Below are positions 1 to 8,100 of a DNA stretch of 10,817 bases, in pieces. A program made the position numbers and the translations under genes. Source of the stretch: a bacterium (GTDB lineage: Bacteria; Planctomycetota; J058; JAJDCP01); contig JAUIEM010000350.1 of NCBI GenBank assembly GCA_030428695.1, forward strand, positions 1-10,817, in the 5' to 3' direction. Position 1 is the stretch's first letter, and the number at the start of each line of letters is the position of its first letter. The notes beneath the pieces were generated by a model. The model ran no database searches. It worked only from the letters and a program-made list of their open reading frames with translations, and had not been told where the DNA came from.

Positions 1-293
1 TGCGCGGTCTCGACCCGACGGCTCTGTCGTTGGAGGTCGTCGGCGACCCGCGCGACGGAGCGCACCTGGATCAGGTTCTGGCCGTCGAGGATTTCCTTGA
101 GCTCTTCGATCTTCGTCAGGGGATCTTTGAGCTTCTCGACGGCGATGTCGAGATCGTCGCCCTTCAGCGCGCGCTTCGAGGCGAGGATGCCGGCCTCGAT
201 CCCCTCGCGCAGCTTGCGGAAGCGCTTGATCTGTTCCTGCCGCTCGAGTCTCGCATCGAGAGCGCCATCAGTTGTCGTTTCGGTTTCAGTCAC
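1..293 (-). CDS. Hypothetical helical protein, 5' part only (runs off left edge)
   Basis: I do not recognise this gene. The minus-strand frame is open from a GTG at 293 to the window edge, giving about 97 residues without the C-terminus. The start MTETETTTDGALDARLE is Thr/Glu-rich. It is followed by a strongly charged, probably alpha-helical or coiled-coil stretch (LERQEQIKRFRKLREG, then VEKLKDPLTKIEELKEIL) and a Gln/Arg-rich part. Coding is supported by high GC at third positions after about residue 12 and by a sensible amphipathic residue pattern. GTG was chosen because an in-frame TAA lies at 369-371 and there is no in-frame ATG upstream. The only other candidate is a TTG about 60 bases further up with no visible ribosome site. 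The frame is open back to that TAA, so a slightly longer N-terminus is possible. No signal peptide or membrane segment is visible in the part present. Confidence 0.6.
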   Translation of the reverse strand, partial: MTETETTTDGALDARLERQEQIKRFRKLREGIEAGILASKRALKGDDLDIAVEKLKDPLTKIEELKEILDGQNLIQVRSVARVADDLQRQSRRVETA

Positions 294-365
294 TGCGGTA
301 TCCGTCGTCTCTGGAGTTGCTGATTCGGTCGCGGAGCGCGGCAAGCACTGCCTGGCGGACCGTGT

Positions 366-373
366 ACTTTATA
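366..373 (-). promoter_or_regulatory. Candidate -10 element upstream of the left-edge gene
   Basis: On the minus strand TATAAAGT reads like a sigma-70-type -10 box in a locally less GC-rich stretch. It lies about 75 bases upstream of the GTG start at 293. A TTGCCT lies 19 bases upstream of it and is a weak -35 candidate with long spacing. This rests on motif resemblance only. Confidence 0.25.
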
Positions 374-409
374 GAAGCTGCCGCGGAGAGCAAGGCAAAT
401 CCCAGGCCC

Positions 410-1159
410 TCAGGTCGGGACGCCCATGCGCTCCGCGAGGGGAGGCGGACGGATGGCGAAATCGCCCGTCCTGTAATCGATCAGGTAGATGTTGCGGTCG
501 ACATCGCGCACCTCGATGACATCCTTGCACAGCCGCAGCCCCGTCCCGAAGCTCGCCGCGCCGAAGGTCTCCCACTCGACGCGGCCCGTGAGGTTGACCC
601 GGAACATCGAGCAGGTGCCGTGCACGATCACCGCGGTCTTGTCGCTGGGAACCCGCAGCGCGCGGATCCTGCTGCCCGGGAGCTTGACCGCCCAGCGGTG
701 CTTGCCGGTCTCGAGCTCGAAGGCGCACAGCGCTCCGTTGAAGCCGAGGATCAGCAGCTCCTTGACGCGCCTGCAGGCCTGGACGTCGAAGATCTCGCCC
801 TGCTTCTCGCTGCCGAGGAACGCGCGCCAGACGGTCTGCCCGTGGTCTTCGCGCAGCACGCTGGCGAGGGTCTGGCAGCTCCGGTTGAGGACCGTCCCCG
901 CGTGCTTCCTGGGAACGAGCCGCGCGTCGAAGACCACCGCACAGTCTTCGACCATACGCTCGAACTCCTCCGGCGTCGCGCGCGGCAGGGACCACTCGCT
1001 GACGCGGATGTAGCTGCCGCGCTTGTACTGCAGACTCTTGCTGTGCTGGTTCTCGAAGAGCACGCGGGCGGGGCATCCTCTGTCGGGGGTGTGCTCGATG
1101 ATATCGCAGGGTCCACGCCCACGGCAAGAATGAGCACTGCGTCGAGCGTGCGTCCGCAT
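410..1159 (-). CDS. Hypothetical protein with PQQ-like beta-propeller blades
   Basis: The product is 249 aa from the ATG at 1159. I do not recognise a specific family. The C-terminal half carries three blade-like repeats of the quinoprotein/PQQ type, where a hydrophobic strand leads into a TG-turn and then a strand with Trp: CAFELETGKHRWAVKLPG near 145-162, FRVNLTGRVEWETFG near 186-200, and IYLIDYRTGDFAI near 224-236. The N-terminal half has a mixed charged region with no signal peptide, so the protein is probably cytoplasmic. Three blades are too few for a closed propeller, so it may be a partial propeller or may oligomerise. The start is uncertain. The ATG at 1159 has a GGAGAGGA directly abutting it, too close for a good Shine-Dalgarno. 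A GTG at 1063, giving 217 aa beginning VLFENQHSKS, is an alternative. The reading frame is also open above 1159, but that part is Arg/Pro-rich and overlaps the divergent promoter region. Codon third positions are less biased than in the genes to the right. Confidence 0.7.
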   Translation of the reverse strand: MRTHARRSAHSCRGRGPCDIIEHTPDRGCPARVLFENQHSKSLQYKRGSYIRVSEWSLPRATPEEFERMVEDCAVVFDARLVPRKHAGTVLNRSCQTLASVLREDHGQTVWRAFLGSEKQGEIFDVQACRRVKELLILGFNGALCAFELETGKHRWAVKLPGSRIRALRVPSDKTAVIVHGTCSMFRVNLTGRVEWETFGAASFGTGLRLCKDVIEVRDVDRNIYLIDYRTGDFAIRPPPLAERMGVPT

Positions 1160-1244
1160 TCCTCTCCCGCGCAGGACGGGGGGATCCGGCGGCAGCCCCT
1201 GCGGTCCCCGGAACAATCGCCGATGTCTTTCGCCGCGCATCCGG

Positions 1245-1250
1245 TAGAAT
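1245..1250 (+). promoter_or_regulatory. Candidate -10 box for the acyl-CoA synthetase operon
   Basis: TAGAAT matches the TATAAT consensus at five of six positions and lies 37 bases before the ATG at 1288. No convincing -35 hexamer sits at 16-18 bases spacing. It lies in the short divergent intergenic region between the propeller-like gene and the operon. Confidence 0.35.
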
Positions 1251-1274
1251 CCCGGTCCGCGTTTCCGCTTCCCG

Positions 1275-1280
1275 AGGAGG
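1275..1280 (+). promoter_or_regulatory. Ribosome binding site of the acyl-CoA synthetase gene
   Basis: AGGAGG is a perfect Shine-Dalgarno core seven bases before the ATG at 1288. It fixes the start of the operon's first gene. Confidence 0.8.
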
Positions 1281-1287
1281 ACCACCG

Positions 1288-3114
1288 ATGGGCCGCCGTC
1301 ACACCCTGGTCCACCAGATCGCCGATCAGGCCCAGCGCAAGCCCGATGTCGAGGCGATCTTCCGGCGCGCGCCGGACGGCTCCTGGCACGGCCTGCGCTG
1401 GTCCGACTACTACCGCGAGGTGCGCGCGATCGCCAAAGGCCTGATCGCCCTCGGCCACCAGGACGGGGAGTGCGTCGCCCTCGTCGGCGCGAACCGCGTC
1501 GAGTGGGTGTTGTGTCAGTTCGGGATCATGGCCGCCGGCGGCGTCCCCGCCCCGATCTACGTGACGAACACCCCGCGCCAGGTCGGCTTCATCGTCGCGA
1601 ACTGCCGGGCGAAGATCGCGGTGTGCGACGGCGCGGAGTCCTTGCAGAAGTACGTGTCCTGCCAGGAGGACGGCTCGATCGCCGTCGAGCGCTTCGTCAC
1701 GATGGATGCCGCCTCCTCGCCGCGCGCCGACGTGCTCGACCTCGACGCGCTCAAGGCGCGCGGTCGGGAGGTTCCAGACGCCGAGCTCGACGCACGCCTC
1801 GAGCGGCTCGACCCCCAGGCGACCGCGCTGCTGATCTACACCTCCGGCACGACCGGGGATCCCAAAGGGGTGATGCTGAGCCACGACGGGCTGGTGCGGG
1901 TCGGCAAGGCGCTGATGGACCTGTTCCCCGCGCTCCGCGCCGACGGCGGCTACCGCACGATCAGCTATCTGCCCCTGTGCCACATCGCCGAGCAGGTCTT
2001 CACCAACCTCCTGCACCTCGACTCCGGCGGCGAGGTCTACTTCTGTCCGGACATCAAGCAGATCAAGGACTTCCTCACCGAGGTCCGGCCGACCGTCTTC
2101 CTCGGCGTCCCGCGCGTGTGGGAGAAGTTCGAGGCGGCGCTGCAGGCGAAGCTCGGCGAGGCGACCGGGGTCAAGGCGAAGCTCGCCGCCTGGGCGATGC
2201 GCACCGAGCTCGACTGCTTCCGCAAGCAGGTCCAGAGCGGCGAGCCCTGCCACACGGCCAGCCGTTGGCTCGCGAACAAGCTGGTGATCTCGAAGGTCAA
2301 GCAGAAGCTCGGCCTCGACCGGCTGCAGCTCGCCGCGACCGGCGCGGCCCCGATCTCCGTGCGCACGCAGGAGTTCTTCGCCTCCCTCGGGATCTGCGTC
2401 TACGAAGGCTACGGGATGAGCGAGACGACGGGCGTCGCGACCGTCTCCGACCTGCGCCGTCCCGTGTTCGGCAGCGTCGGACGTCCCCTCGACGGGGTCG
2501 GGCTCAAGATCGGTGACGACGGCGAGATCCTGCTCAAAGGCCCGACCATGACCCGCGGCTACCTGCACATGCCCGAAAAGACCGCCGCGCTGTTCACCGA
2601 AGACGGCTGGTTGCGCACCGGCGACAAGGGCAGCATCGACGCCGACGGCAACCTGCGCATCACCGGGCGCCTCAAGGACCTGATCATCACGTCCGGAGGA
2701 AAGAACGTCGCGCCCGCCGAGCTCGAGGCCTACCTCAAGACCATCCCCGGGATCGGCCAGGCGGTCGTGGTCGGTGAGCAGAAGCCCTACCTGTGCGCCC
2801 TGCTCTCCCTCGACCCCGAAGGGATCGAGGAGCTGTGCCGGAAGCTGAGCATCCCGGCGGCGACCCTGCCCGAGGTCGCCGCCCACCCGCGGGTGCGGGA
2901 GTACTTCGAGCGCGCGATCGAGGAGCAGTGCAACGCCCGCGTCGCCCGCTACCAGACCATCAAGAAGTTCACGGTCCTGCCGACCGAGTTCAGCGTCGAG
3001 ACGGACGAGCTGACACCGACGATGAAGATCAAGCGCAACGTGATCCGCAGCAAGTACGCGGACGAGATCGGGGCGCTCTACGCCGGCGCTCCCGCGCCCA
3101 CCCGCGGAGGTTGA
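1288..3114 (+). CDS. Long-chain fatty acid--CoA ligase (AMP-forming acyl-CoA synthetase)
   Basis: The protein is 608 aa and belongs to the adenylate-forming (ANL) superfamily, most like the long FAA1/FadD15-type acyl-CoA synthetases. It would activate fatty acids with ATP to acyl-AMP and then transfer them to CoA, feeding beta-oxidation or lipid synthesis. Visible motifs in order are: the Ser/Thr/Gly-rich P-loop YTSGTTGDPKG at 184-194; the adenine/acyl-site motif YEGYGMSETTG at 372-382; WLRTGD at 441-446 with the ATP-ribose-binding Asp446; the hinge region GRLKD at 460-464; the A8 segment ITSGGKNVAP at 467-476; and the C-terminal TPTMKIKR with the expected catalytic Lys580. A 60-residue insert before the GAAPIS segment (about 354-359) is usual for this subgroup. 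Length and all core motifs look intact, and there is no membrane segment. A perfect AGGAGG fixes the start. It is the first gene of a three-gene operon, with the next gene starting two bases after its stop. Chain-length preference cannot be read from sequence. Confidence 0.95.
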   Translation: MGRRHTLVHQIADQAQRKPDVEAIFRRAPDGSWHGLRWSDYYREVRAIAKGLIALGHQDGECVALVGANRVEWVLCQFGIMAAGGVPAPIYVTNTPRQVGFIVANCRAKIAVCDGAESLQKYVSCQEDGSIAVERFVTMDAASSPRADVLDLDALKARGREVPDAELDARLERLDPQATALLIYTSGTTGDPKGVMLSHDGLVRVGKALMDLFPALRADGGYRTISYLPLCHIAEQVFTNLLHLDSGGEVYFCPDIKQIKDFLTEVRPTVFLGVPRVWEKFEAALQAKLGEATGVKAKLAAWAMRTELDCFRKQVQSGEPCHTASRWLANKLVISKVKQKLGLDRLQLAATGAAPISVRTQEFFASLGICVYEGYGMSETTGVATVSDLRRPVFGSVGRPLDGVGLKIGDDGEILLKGPTMTRGYLHMPEKTAALFTEDGWLRTGDKGSIDADGNLRITGRLKDLIITSGGKNVAPAELEAYLKTIPGIGQAVVVGEQKPYLCALLSLDPEGIEELCRKLSIPAATLPEVAAHPRVREYFERAIEEQCNARVARYQTIKKFTVLPTEFSVETDELTPTMKIKRNVIRSKYADEIGALYAGAPAPTRGG

Positions 3115-3116
3115 GC

Positions 3117-3470
3117 ATGAAGGCGAGCACGAAGGCCCGCGACATCCAGGTCTACCGCGACGAGGCGCGCATGGAGATCGAGTGGGCGGACGGCCACGTC
3201 TCCTCCTACCCCTTCATGGGACTGCGCGGGGTCTGCCCCTGCGTCGAGTGCCGCGGCGGCCACGGCAACATGGGCCAGGCGGTCGGGCCCTTCTCGATGG
3301 AGAAGGAACAGTCGCCCCCGGTCGCCCTCGAGGACGCCTCGCTGTCCGGCGGCTACGGCCTGCGCATCAGCTGGTCCGACGGCCACAGCACCGGCATCTA
3401 CACCTGGCCCTTCCTGCGCGACCTGTGCCCCTGCGTGGCCTGCCGGGCCGAAGCCGGGGAGGAGGCGTGA
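3117..3470 (+). CDS. DUF971 (gamma-butyrobetaine hydroxylase N-terminal-like) protein
   Basis: The 117-aa protein consists of a single DUF971/GBBH-like N-terminal domain. The family pattern is clear: a Trp-Asp-Gly-His-rich strand with a following Leu-Arg pair occurs twice, as IEWADGHVSSY (21-31) with LRGVCPCVECR (36-46), and ISWSDGHSTGIYTW (84-97) with LRDLCPCVACR (100-110). In gamma-butyrobetaine hydroxylase the equivalent domain binds structural zinc through a CxCxxC and a His. Here C40, C42, C45 and H90 occupy matching places. A second CPCxxC (C104, C106, C109) is also present. Stand-alone DUF971 proteins have no settled function, though the domain is also found fused to Mrp/ApbC-type iron-sulfur carrier ATPases. 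There is no oxygenase domain, so this is not an enzyme of carnitine synthesis. GGAGG lies six bases before the ATG, two bases after the ligase stop, indicating translational coupling. Confidence 0.88.
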   Translation: MKASTKARDIQVYRDEARMEIEWADGHVSSYPFMGLRGVCPCVECRGGHGNMGQAVGPFSMEKEQSPPVALEDASLSGGYGLRISWSDGHSTGIYTWPFLRDLCPCVACRAEAGEEA

Positions 3471-4012
3471 GCCTGCAGCCGGCGAGCGGGGAGGGGGCCG
3501 CCAAGCGGCTGGTGATCGCGCTGGTCGCGATCGCCGCGCTGTACCTGGTCTACAACTGGCTCGGGGACTTCCGCTTCCAGGCCGCCCACGGCGAGCGCCT
3601 CGACGTCCTCGCCGGGGAGCTGTACCACCGCGATGTCGACGAGGAGCTCGCGCAGCAGCTCGCAGCGGCGCTGACCGAGGCCGGCGTGTTCCGCGCCGAG
3701 CGCGGCGCGGTGGTCAAGCTGACCCGGGTCGACGGGGTCTACTGGGTCGGGATCCAGGCCAACCGCGAGGCGGTCGAGGCGGACATCGAGCAGAGCAAGC
3801 TGCAGTTCGTCATCCTCGGTATGGGCATGGCCGGCGCCTTCGCGGGGGAGCCCTTCACGCTGCATCTGTGCGACGAGGGCTTCGTCAGCTTCCTCGAGAT
3901 CCCGGGCTTCGGGCCCGCCGCGGAGTCCGAGGAAGCTCCCGCCCCGCCGCCAGCCGAGCGTCCCGACGAGCCTGTCGTGCCGAGCATCGGCGCGGCGGAC
4001 TCGAGCGGCTGA
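3467..4012 (+). CDS. Membrane-anchored hypothetical protein
   Basis: The product is 181 aa with a GTG start that overlaps the TGA of the DUF971 gene (GTGA), preceded by GGAGGAGG at 3458-3465. A short positively charged N-terminus (AAKR) precedes one hydrophobic segment at about residues 15-33 (LVIALVAIAALYLVYNWLG), so it is probably a single-pass protein with the rest outside the cytoplasmic membrane. The segment has no signal-peptidase motif that I can see. The following domain, about 35-150, mixes helix and beta strands (LDVLAGELYHRDV, VVKLTRVDGVYWVGIQ, FTLHLCDEGFVSFLEI). A Pro/Ala/Glu-rich tail runs from about 155 to the end. I recognise no family. Overlap and ribosome site place it in the same transcript as the ligase and the DUF971 gene, but its role there is unknown. 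Confidence 0.8.
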   Translation: MSLQPASGEGAAKRLVIALVAIAALYLVYNWLGDFRFQAAHGERLDVLAGELYHRDVDEELAQQLAAALTEAGVFRAERGAVVKLTRVDGVYWVGIQANREAVEADIEQSKLQFVILGMGMAGAFAGEPFTLHLCDEGFVSFLEIPGFGPAAESEEAPAPPPAERPDEPVVPSIGAADSSG

Positions 4013-4018
4013 CGGCGG

Positions 4019-5050
4019 CTACTCCTCCGCCTTCTCGACCGCAACATCCAGCGAGCGCACCAGCGCCTCCAGCTCGGCCCGGGCGCCAGGCGCAGACTCG
4101 AAGATCAGGGTGTTCGTACGGCCGCTGGCGACGACCCGGACGGTCCCGCGGAACAGGGAATTGAGCTCGTTGCTCAGCTCGTGGGCGTTGGCGTGGGCGA
4201 GGGTGTAGATCCAATGCTCGACGCCGAGGCTGGCGGTGACCTCGATGTCGAGCTGGGCGACCAGCTCGAGCAACATCGGGAACTCCTCCTCCTGGGCGAT
4301 GATCACGAGCTGGTTGGTGCGGTCGTCGGACAGGATCTGCGGCTGCGCGGTCGTGCCGAGGCCGCGCTCGTTCTGGACGTTGGCGCGCGCCCGGAGCAGG
4401 TTGTGCAGGAGGGCGGCGAGCTCGCCGGCCCGCGCGTTCTTCAGCGCGAGCACCCGGTTGCTCAGGGCGCTCGGCGGCTGGTCCAGCGCGGCGGCGATGC
4501 GCTTGTAGTAGGCGACGTTGTCCGCCTTGTCGGTGATGATCAGCCGGGTCGAGCCCGACACGTACATAATGTTCCCGAGCCGGTCGCGGTCGCGGGCCAT
4601 CACCGAGCGGATCTGGGCGAACACCTGCTGCACGTTCGCCACCCGCAGCTCGACGACCGCGGTGACGACCTCGTTGCCCGCCGGCAGGGGATCCTCGGCG
4701 CCGAAGAAGCGCGTGACCTTGCCGATCTCGCGGCTGAGGATGTTGCGCTGCAGGTAGGCCTTGAGCAGCGGCTTGCCGTCGACGACCGCGTCGACGAGCT
4801 CGATGTCGTGCATCGACAGCAGCACGCGCAGCTCGTTCATCGTGACCGCGCCGTCGTCGACCATGCGCAGGTGGACACCCTGCAGGGCGGGGTCGATCAC
4901 GATGCGGCGGCCGGTCATGTCGGAGGCGAGCTTCAGCACCTCCTCGACCTCGACGCGGCCGTCCTCTCCGAGCACCAGGGGGATCTTGTCCTGGGCGGAG
5001 AGCAGGGGGCTGAGGAACAGGATGAGGACAGACAGGGAGCGTAGGCGCAC
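4019..5050 (-). CDS. Secretin N-domain protein lacking the pore (C) domain
   Basis: The product is 343 aa from a GTG at 5050. It begins with a signal peptide (RLRSLSVLILFLSPLLSA, likely cut before QDK near 20), so it is periplasmic or outer-membrane associated. The mature part resembles the N-terminal domains of GspD/PilQ-type secretins. An N0-like domain lies at about 22-100 (VLGEDGRVEVEEVLKLA, then IVIDPALQGVHLRM). KH-like N1-N2-N3 modules follow at about 127-193 (VVELRVANVQQVFAQI, then RLIITDKADNVAYYKRI), 197-270 (NRVLALKNARAGELAALL, then DDRTNQLVIIAQEEEF) and 276-338. The RTNxLIFES and RTNQLVI strands are the usual end-of-module signature. The protein stops where the beta-barrel/gate domain of a true secretin would begin. 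AGGAG lies seven bases before the GTG, which decides the start; the frame is open far upstream but that part overlaps the regulator gene. It is the last gene of the minus-strand cluster and converges on the plus-strand operon. It could be an accessory or scaffold of a type II or type IV pilus-like system encoded elsewhere. Confidence 0.85.
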   Translation of the reverse strand: MRLRSLSVLILFLSPLLSAQDKIPLVLGEDGRVEVEEVLKLASDMTGRRIVIDPALQGVHLRMVDDGAVTMNELRVLLSMHDIELVDAVVDGKPLLKAYLQRNILSREIGKVTRFFGAEDPLPAGNEVVTAVVELRVANVQQVFAQIRSVMARDRDRLGNIMYVSGSTRLIITDKADNVAYYKRIAAALDQPPSALSNRVLALKNARAGELAALLHNLLRARANVQNERGLGTTAQPQILSDDRTNQLVIIAQEEEFPMLLELVAQLDIEVTASLGVEHWIYTLAHANAHELSNELNSLFRGTVRVVASGRTNTLIFESAPGARAELEALVRSLDVAVEKAEE

Positions 5051-5055
5051 GGGGA

Positions 5056-5063
5056 TACTCCTG
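5056..5063 (-). promoter_or_regulatory. Ribosome binding site deciding a GTG start
   Basis: On the minus strand an AGGAG lies seven bases before the GTG at 5050. It supports this start over any start further upstream in the same open frame. Confidence 0.7.
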
Positions 5064-5091
5064 TGGCAGGGGGACGGCGATGTGTTCGGGG

Positions 5092-5101
5092 GAACCGGTT
5101 C
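5092..5101. repeat. Short perfect palindrome between regulator and secretin-like gene
   Basis: GAACCGGTTC is a ten-base perfect palindrome in the 83-base gap between the regulator stop and the GTG of the secretin-like gene, 42-51 bases upstream of that GTG. It could be an operator or chance. The gap shows no clear promoter and no hairpin with a T-tract. Confidence 0.2.
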
Positions 5102-5133
5102 TGCAGGTGGAACGCCGACGCGCAGGGGCGGGT

Positions 5134-8100
5134 TCAGTCGACCTCGGAAATCTCGCCGAGCGCCGCGAGCAACGTCCCCGGCTCGCAGGCCGGGCCCGGC
5201 TCCGGGAGCGGCAGCCCGAGCCGCGTGAGCAGCGCCCGCGCGGCGCGGCCCACCTGGGCCTCGACCCGCGGGTCGGCCGCGACCGCCCGCGCGAGCTCCC
5301 CCGCGCGCTCGACCCGGTGTTCGGCGGCGAGCAGCTCGGCGTACTGCACGACCGCGTGCAGGGCGACCTGGGCGGTGGGGAGCCCGGGCAGCAGGGCGCG
5401 CAGGGCCCGCAGGTCGGCGCGCGCCCCGGCGCCGTCGCCGGCACGCACGCGCAGGCCGACGAGGGAGCTGAGCGCCAGGCTCTCCCCGAGCGGGTCGCCG
5501 AGCTCCCGGGCGAGGGCGCGGCTCTCGGCGTAGCGCTCCGTCGCGCTCTCGACCGCCTCGAGCCGCTCCTCGACATTGCCGAGGGCCGTCAGGGCGCGGG
5601 CGAGCTGCATCCGGTGACCGAGCGCGCGGCACAGGGTGAGGCTCTCCTCACGCAGGGCGCGTGCTCGCTCGTAGTCCTGCTCGAAGTAGGCGACCGAGGC
5701 GAGGTTCTGCAGGCTCGCGGCGACGCCCGCCCGGGCGTCGAGGGCGCGGAAGCGCTCGAGCGCGGCCTCGAAGCGCTGGCGGGCGAGGGCGTAGTCGCCC
5801 CGCGCCCCGGCGATCATGCCGAGGTCGTTGAGCAGGTTCCCGTAGATCCACGGCACCTCGACGTCGGAGGCCGCGTCTAGAGCCTCCTCCTGCAGGGATG
5901 CGCAGGCCTCGAAGTCGCCGCGCAGGCGGGCGAGCTCGCCGAGGTGGCCGAGGCAGCGGGTGCGCCCGAGGGCGTCGCCACGCCCCGTGGCAGAGGCCAG
6001 GCTCGCGCGCAGCAGCTCCTCGGCGCGCGCGTGCTCGCCGCGGGCCAGGCAGAGCTGGCCGCGCTGCATCGCGGCGAAGGCGCGCTCGGCGTCGTCCTCG
6101 AGCCGGGCGAGGGCGGCGTCGAGCAGCTCCGCGGCGGCCTCCGCGCCGAGCCGCCGGGCGAACATGCCCTCGCGGGCCAGGAGCCTGCCGTGGAGCGCCG
6201 ACTCCTCCGGCAGCGCGGCGCGCGTCGCACGGCACAGGCTCGCCCCCTCGGCCAGGCGCCCCCACAGCACCAGCGCCTCGCACAGGGGCGGGACGGCGGC
6301 CTCGAGCCAGGCGGTGTCCGGGGCGACGAGGGCGTGGCGCCAGGCCGCGCGCAGGTTGTCGAGGTCGGGGGCCAGCGCCTCGAGCACCGCGCGCTGCTCC
6401 GCGCTCCACAGCCGCGGCGCGGCGTCGGCGAGGGAGGTCCCGAAGTACGCAGCGTGGCGGGCGGCGAGCCGCTCCCGCGCGGGGGCGCCGAGCTGCTCGG
6501 CCGCGTAGCCGCGCAGCAGGCCGTGCAGGGCGAAGCGGCCGGGGCCGTCGCGGCGCAGGAGGAAGCGGTCGCTCAGCGCGAGCAGCGAGGACAGGGACAG
6601 GTCGGCGACCGCGGTCGCGGCCCGGCGCGAGAAGCTGCCCCGGAACACGGTCAGCCGCGCGAAGCTCGCCCGCTCGCGGGGAGCGAGCAGCTCCCAGGTC
6701 GTGTCGAACACCCCGCGCAGGCCGCGCTGGCGGGCGGGCAGGTCAGCGAAGCCGCCAGCGCTGAGCTCGAGCCGCGCGCGCAGCCGGGCGAGCAGCCCGG
6801 CGGGCGGAACGAGGCCGAGCCAGGAGGCCGCGAGCTCGAGGGCGAGCGGATGTCCCTCGAGCAGCTCGCACACCTCCCGCAGGGCTTCGCGCCCGGCCGC
6901 ATCGGTCGCGAACAGCGGCACCGCCCGCGCGGCGCAGCCGAGCAGCAGGGCGAGGGCCTCGTCCCCCTCGTCGCGCCGCAGGCCGCCGAGCTCGAACAGC
7001 CGCTCCGCCCCGAGCCGTAGCCGCTCGCGGGAGGTGACGACCAGCTGCAGCCCGGGAGCCTCCGCCAGCCAGCGGGCGAGCTGTGGGGCGCCCGCCACCA
7101 GCTGCTCGAAGTTGTCGAGCAGGAGCACCAGCGAGCGGTGCCGCAGGGCATCGCCGAGCCGCGTCTCGACGTCCTTCCCGCTGTCGAAGGGCAGGCGCAG
7201 GGCCTCGGCGACGCGGCCGGCCAGGCCCTCCGGCGCGTCGAGGCCCTCGAGGCAGATCAGCCGGGCGCCGTCCGCGCGCTTCTCCTGCAGGCGCGCGGCG
7301 AGCTCGATCGCCAGGCGCGTCTTCCCCACGCCGCCGGGCCCGGCGATGGTGACGAGGCGCGTCGCCGGTTCCTCCAACCAGGCCAGGAGCGTCGCGAGCT
7401 CGCGCTCCCGACCGATGAACGGGGTCGCCGCCGCCGGCAGCGCCCGCGGAGGAGGGGGGAGCGCGCCCTGCGGCGCCGCGGCGGGCGCGGAGGAAGTCCC
7501 CAGCCGGCGCTCGAGCAGGGCGCGGTGCAGCGCCTGGGTCGCTGGCTCGGGGGCCCGCCTGTGCTCCCGGGCGAGGCGCTCGACCAGCCCCCGATACAGC
7601 GCCTGGCCCTCCGCCCAGGCGCCGCGCCGCCCCGCGATCCGCATCAGCCGCCGGGAGGCCCCCTCCTCGAAGGGCGCGAGCTCGAGCTGGTGGCGGGTCA
7701 GGCGCGCGGCCCGGTCCCACTCGCCACGCTGCTCCGCCGCGGCCCCGAGGGTCTCGAGGGCGCGCCAGCGCGCGTCGCGCAGCTCGGCGCGCTGGAAGTC
7801 CAGCCAGCGGGAGAAGTCCTCGGCCCCGGGCACCTCGAAGCCCTCGAGCAGCGGCCCCGTGGCGAGCCGGGTCGCCTCCTCGAGGCGCGCGAGGCAGGCG
7901 GCGCAGGGCCCGGGGCCGGTGTGCTCGCAGGCGTCGCAGGCGGCGATCAGGCGATGGAAGTCGTCGACGTCGAGGGCGTAGCGCAGGGTCGGGTCCAGGC
8001 CGACAGCGGAGCGCCCGAGCACGAGCCCGCGCTTCTCCAGCCCGCTGTGCAGCGTCGACAGGGTGCGGCGCAGGGCGTTGCGGGCGCGCCCTTCCTCAGA

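Noticed and set aside
272..1444. Plus-strand open frame of 390 codons running into the acyl-CoA synthetase gene
   Set aside because: It is opposite the propeller-like gene and ends in the wrong frame of the ligase. It has no ribosome site or domain.
751..2886. Long minus-strand open frame of 711 codons across the acyl-CoA synthetase gene
   Set aside because: It is antisense to a gene with all ANL-superfamily motifs. Its composition (Asp/Gly/Leu/Arg/Val-rich, no domain pattern) is the mirror of high third-position GC.
4181..5044. Plus-strand open frame of 287 codons opposite the secretin-like gene
   Set aside because: The minus strand shows a signal peptide, a good ribosome site and secretin modules. 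The plus frame is a GC-bias shadow.
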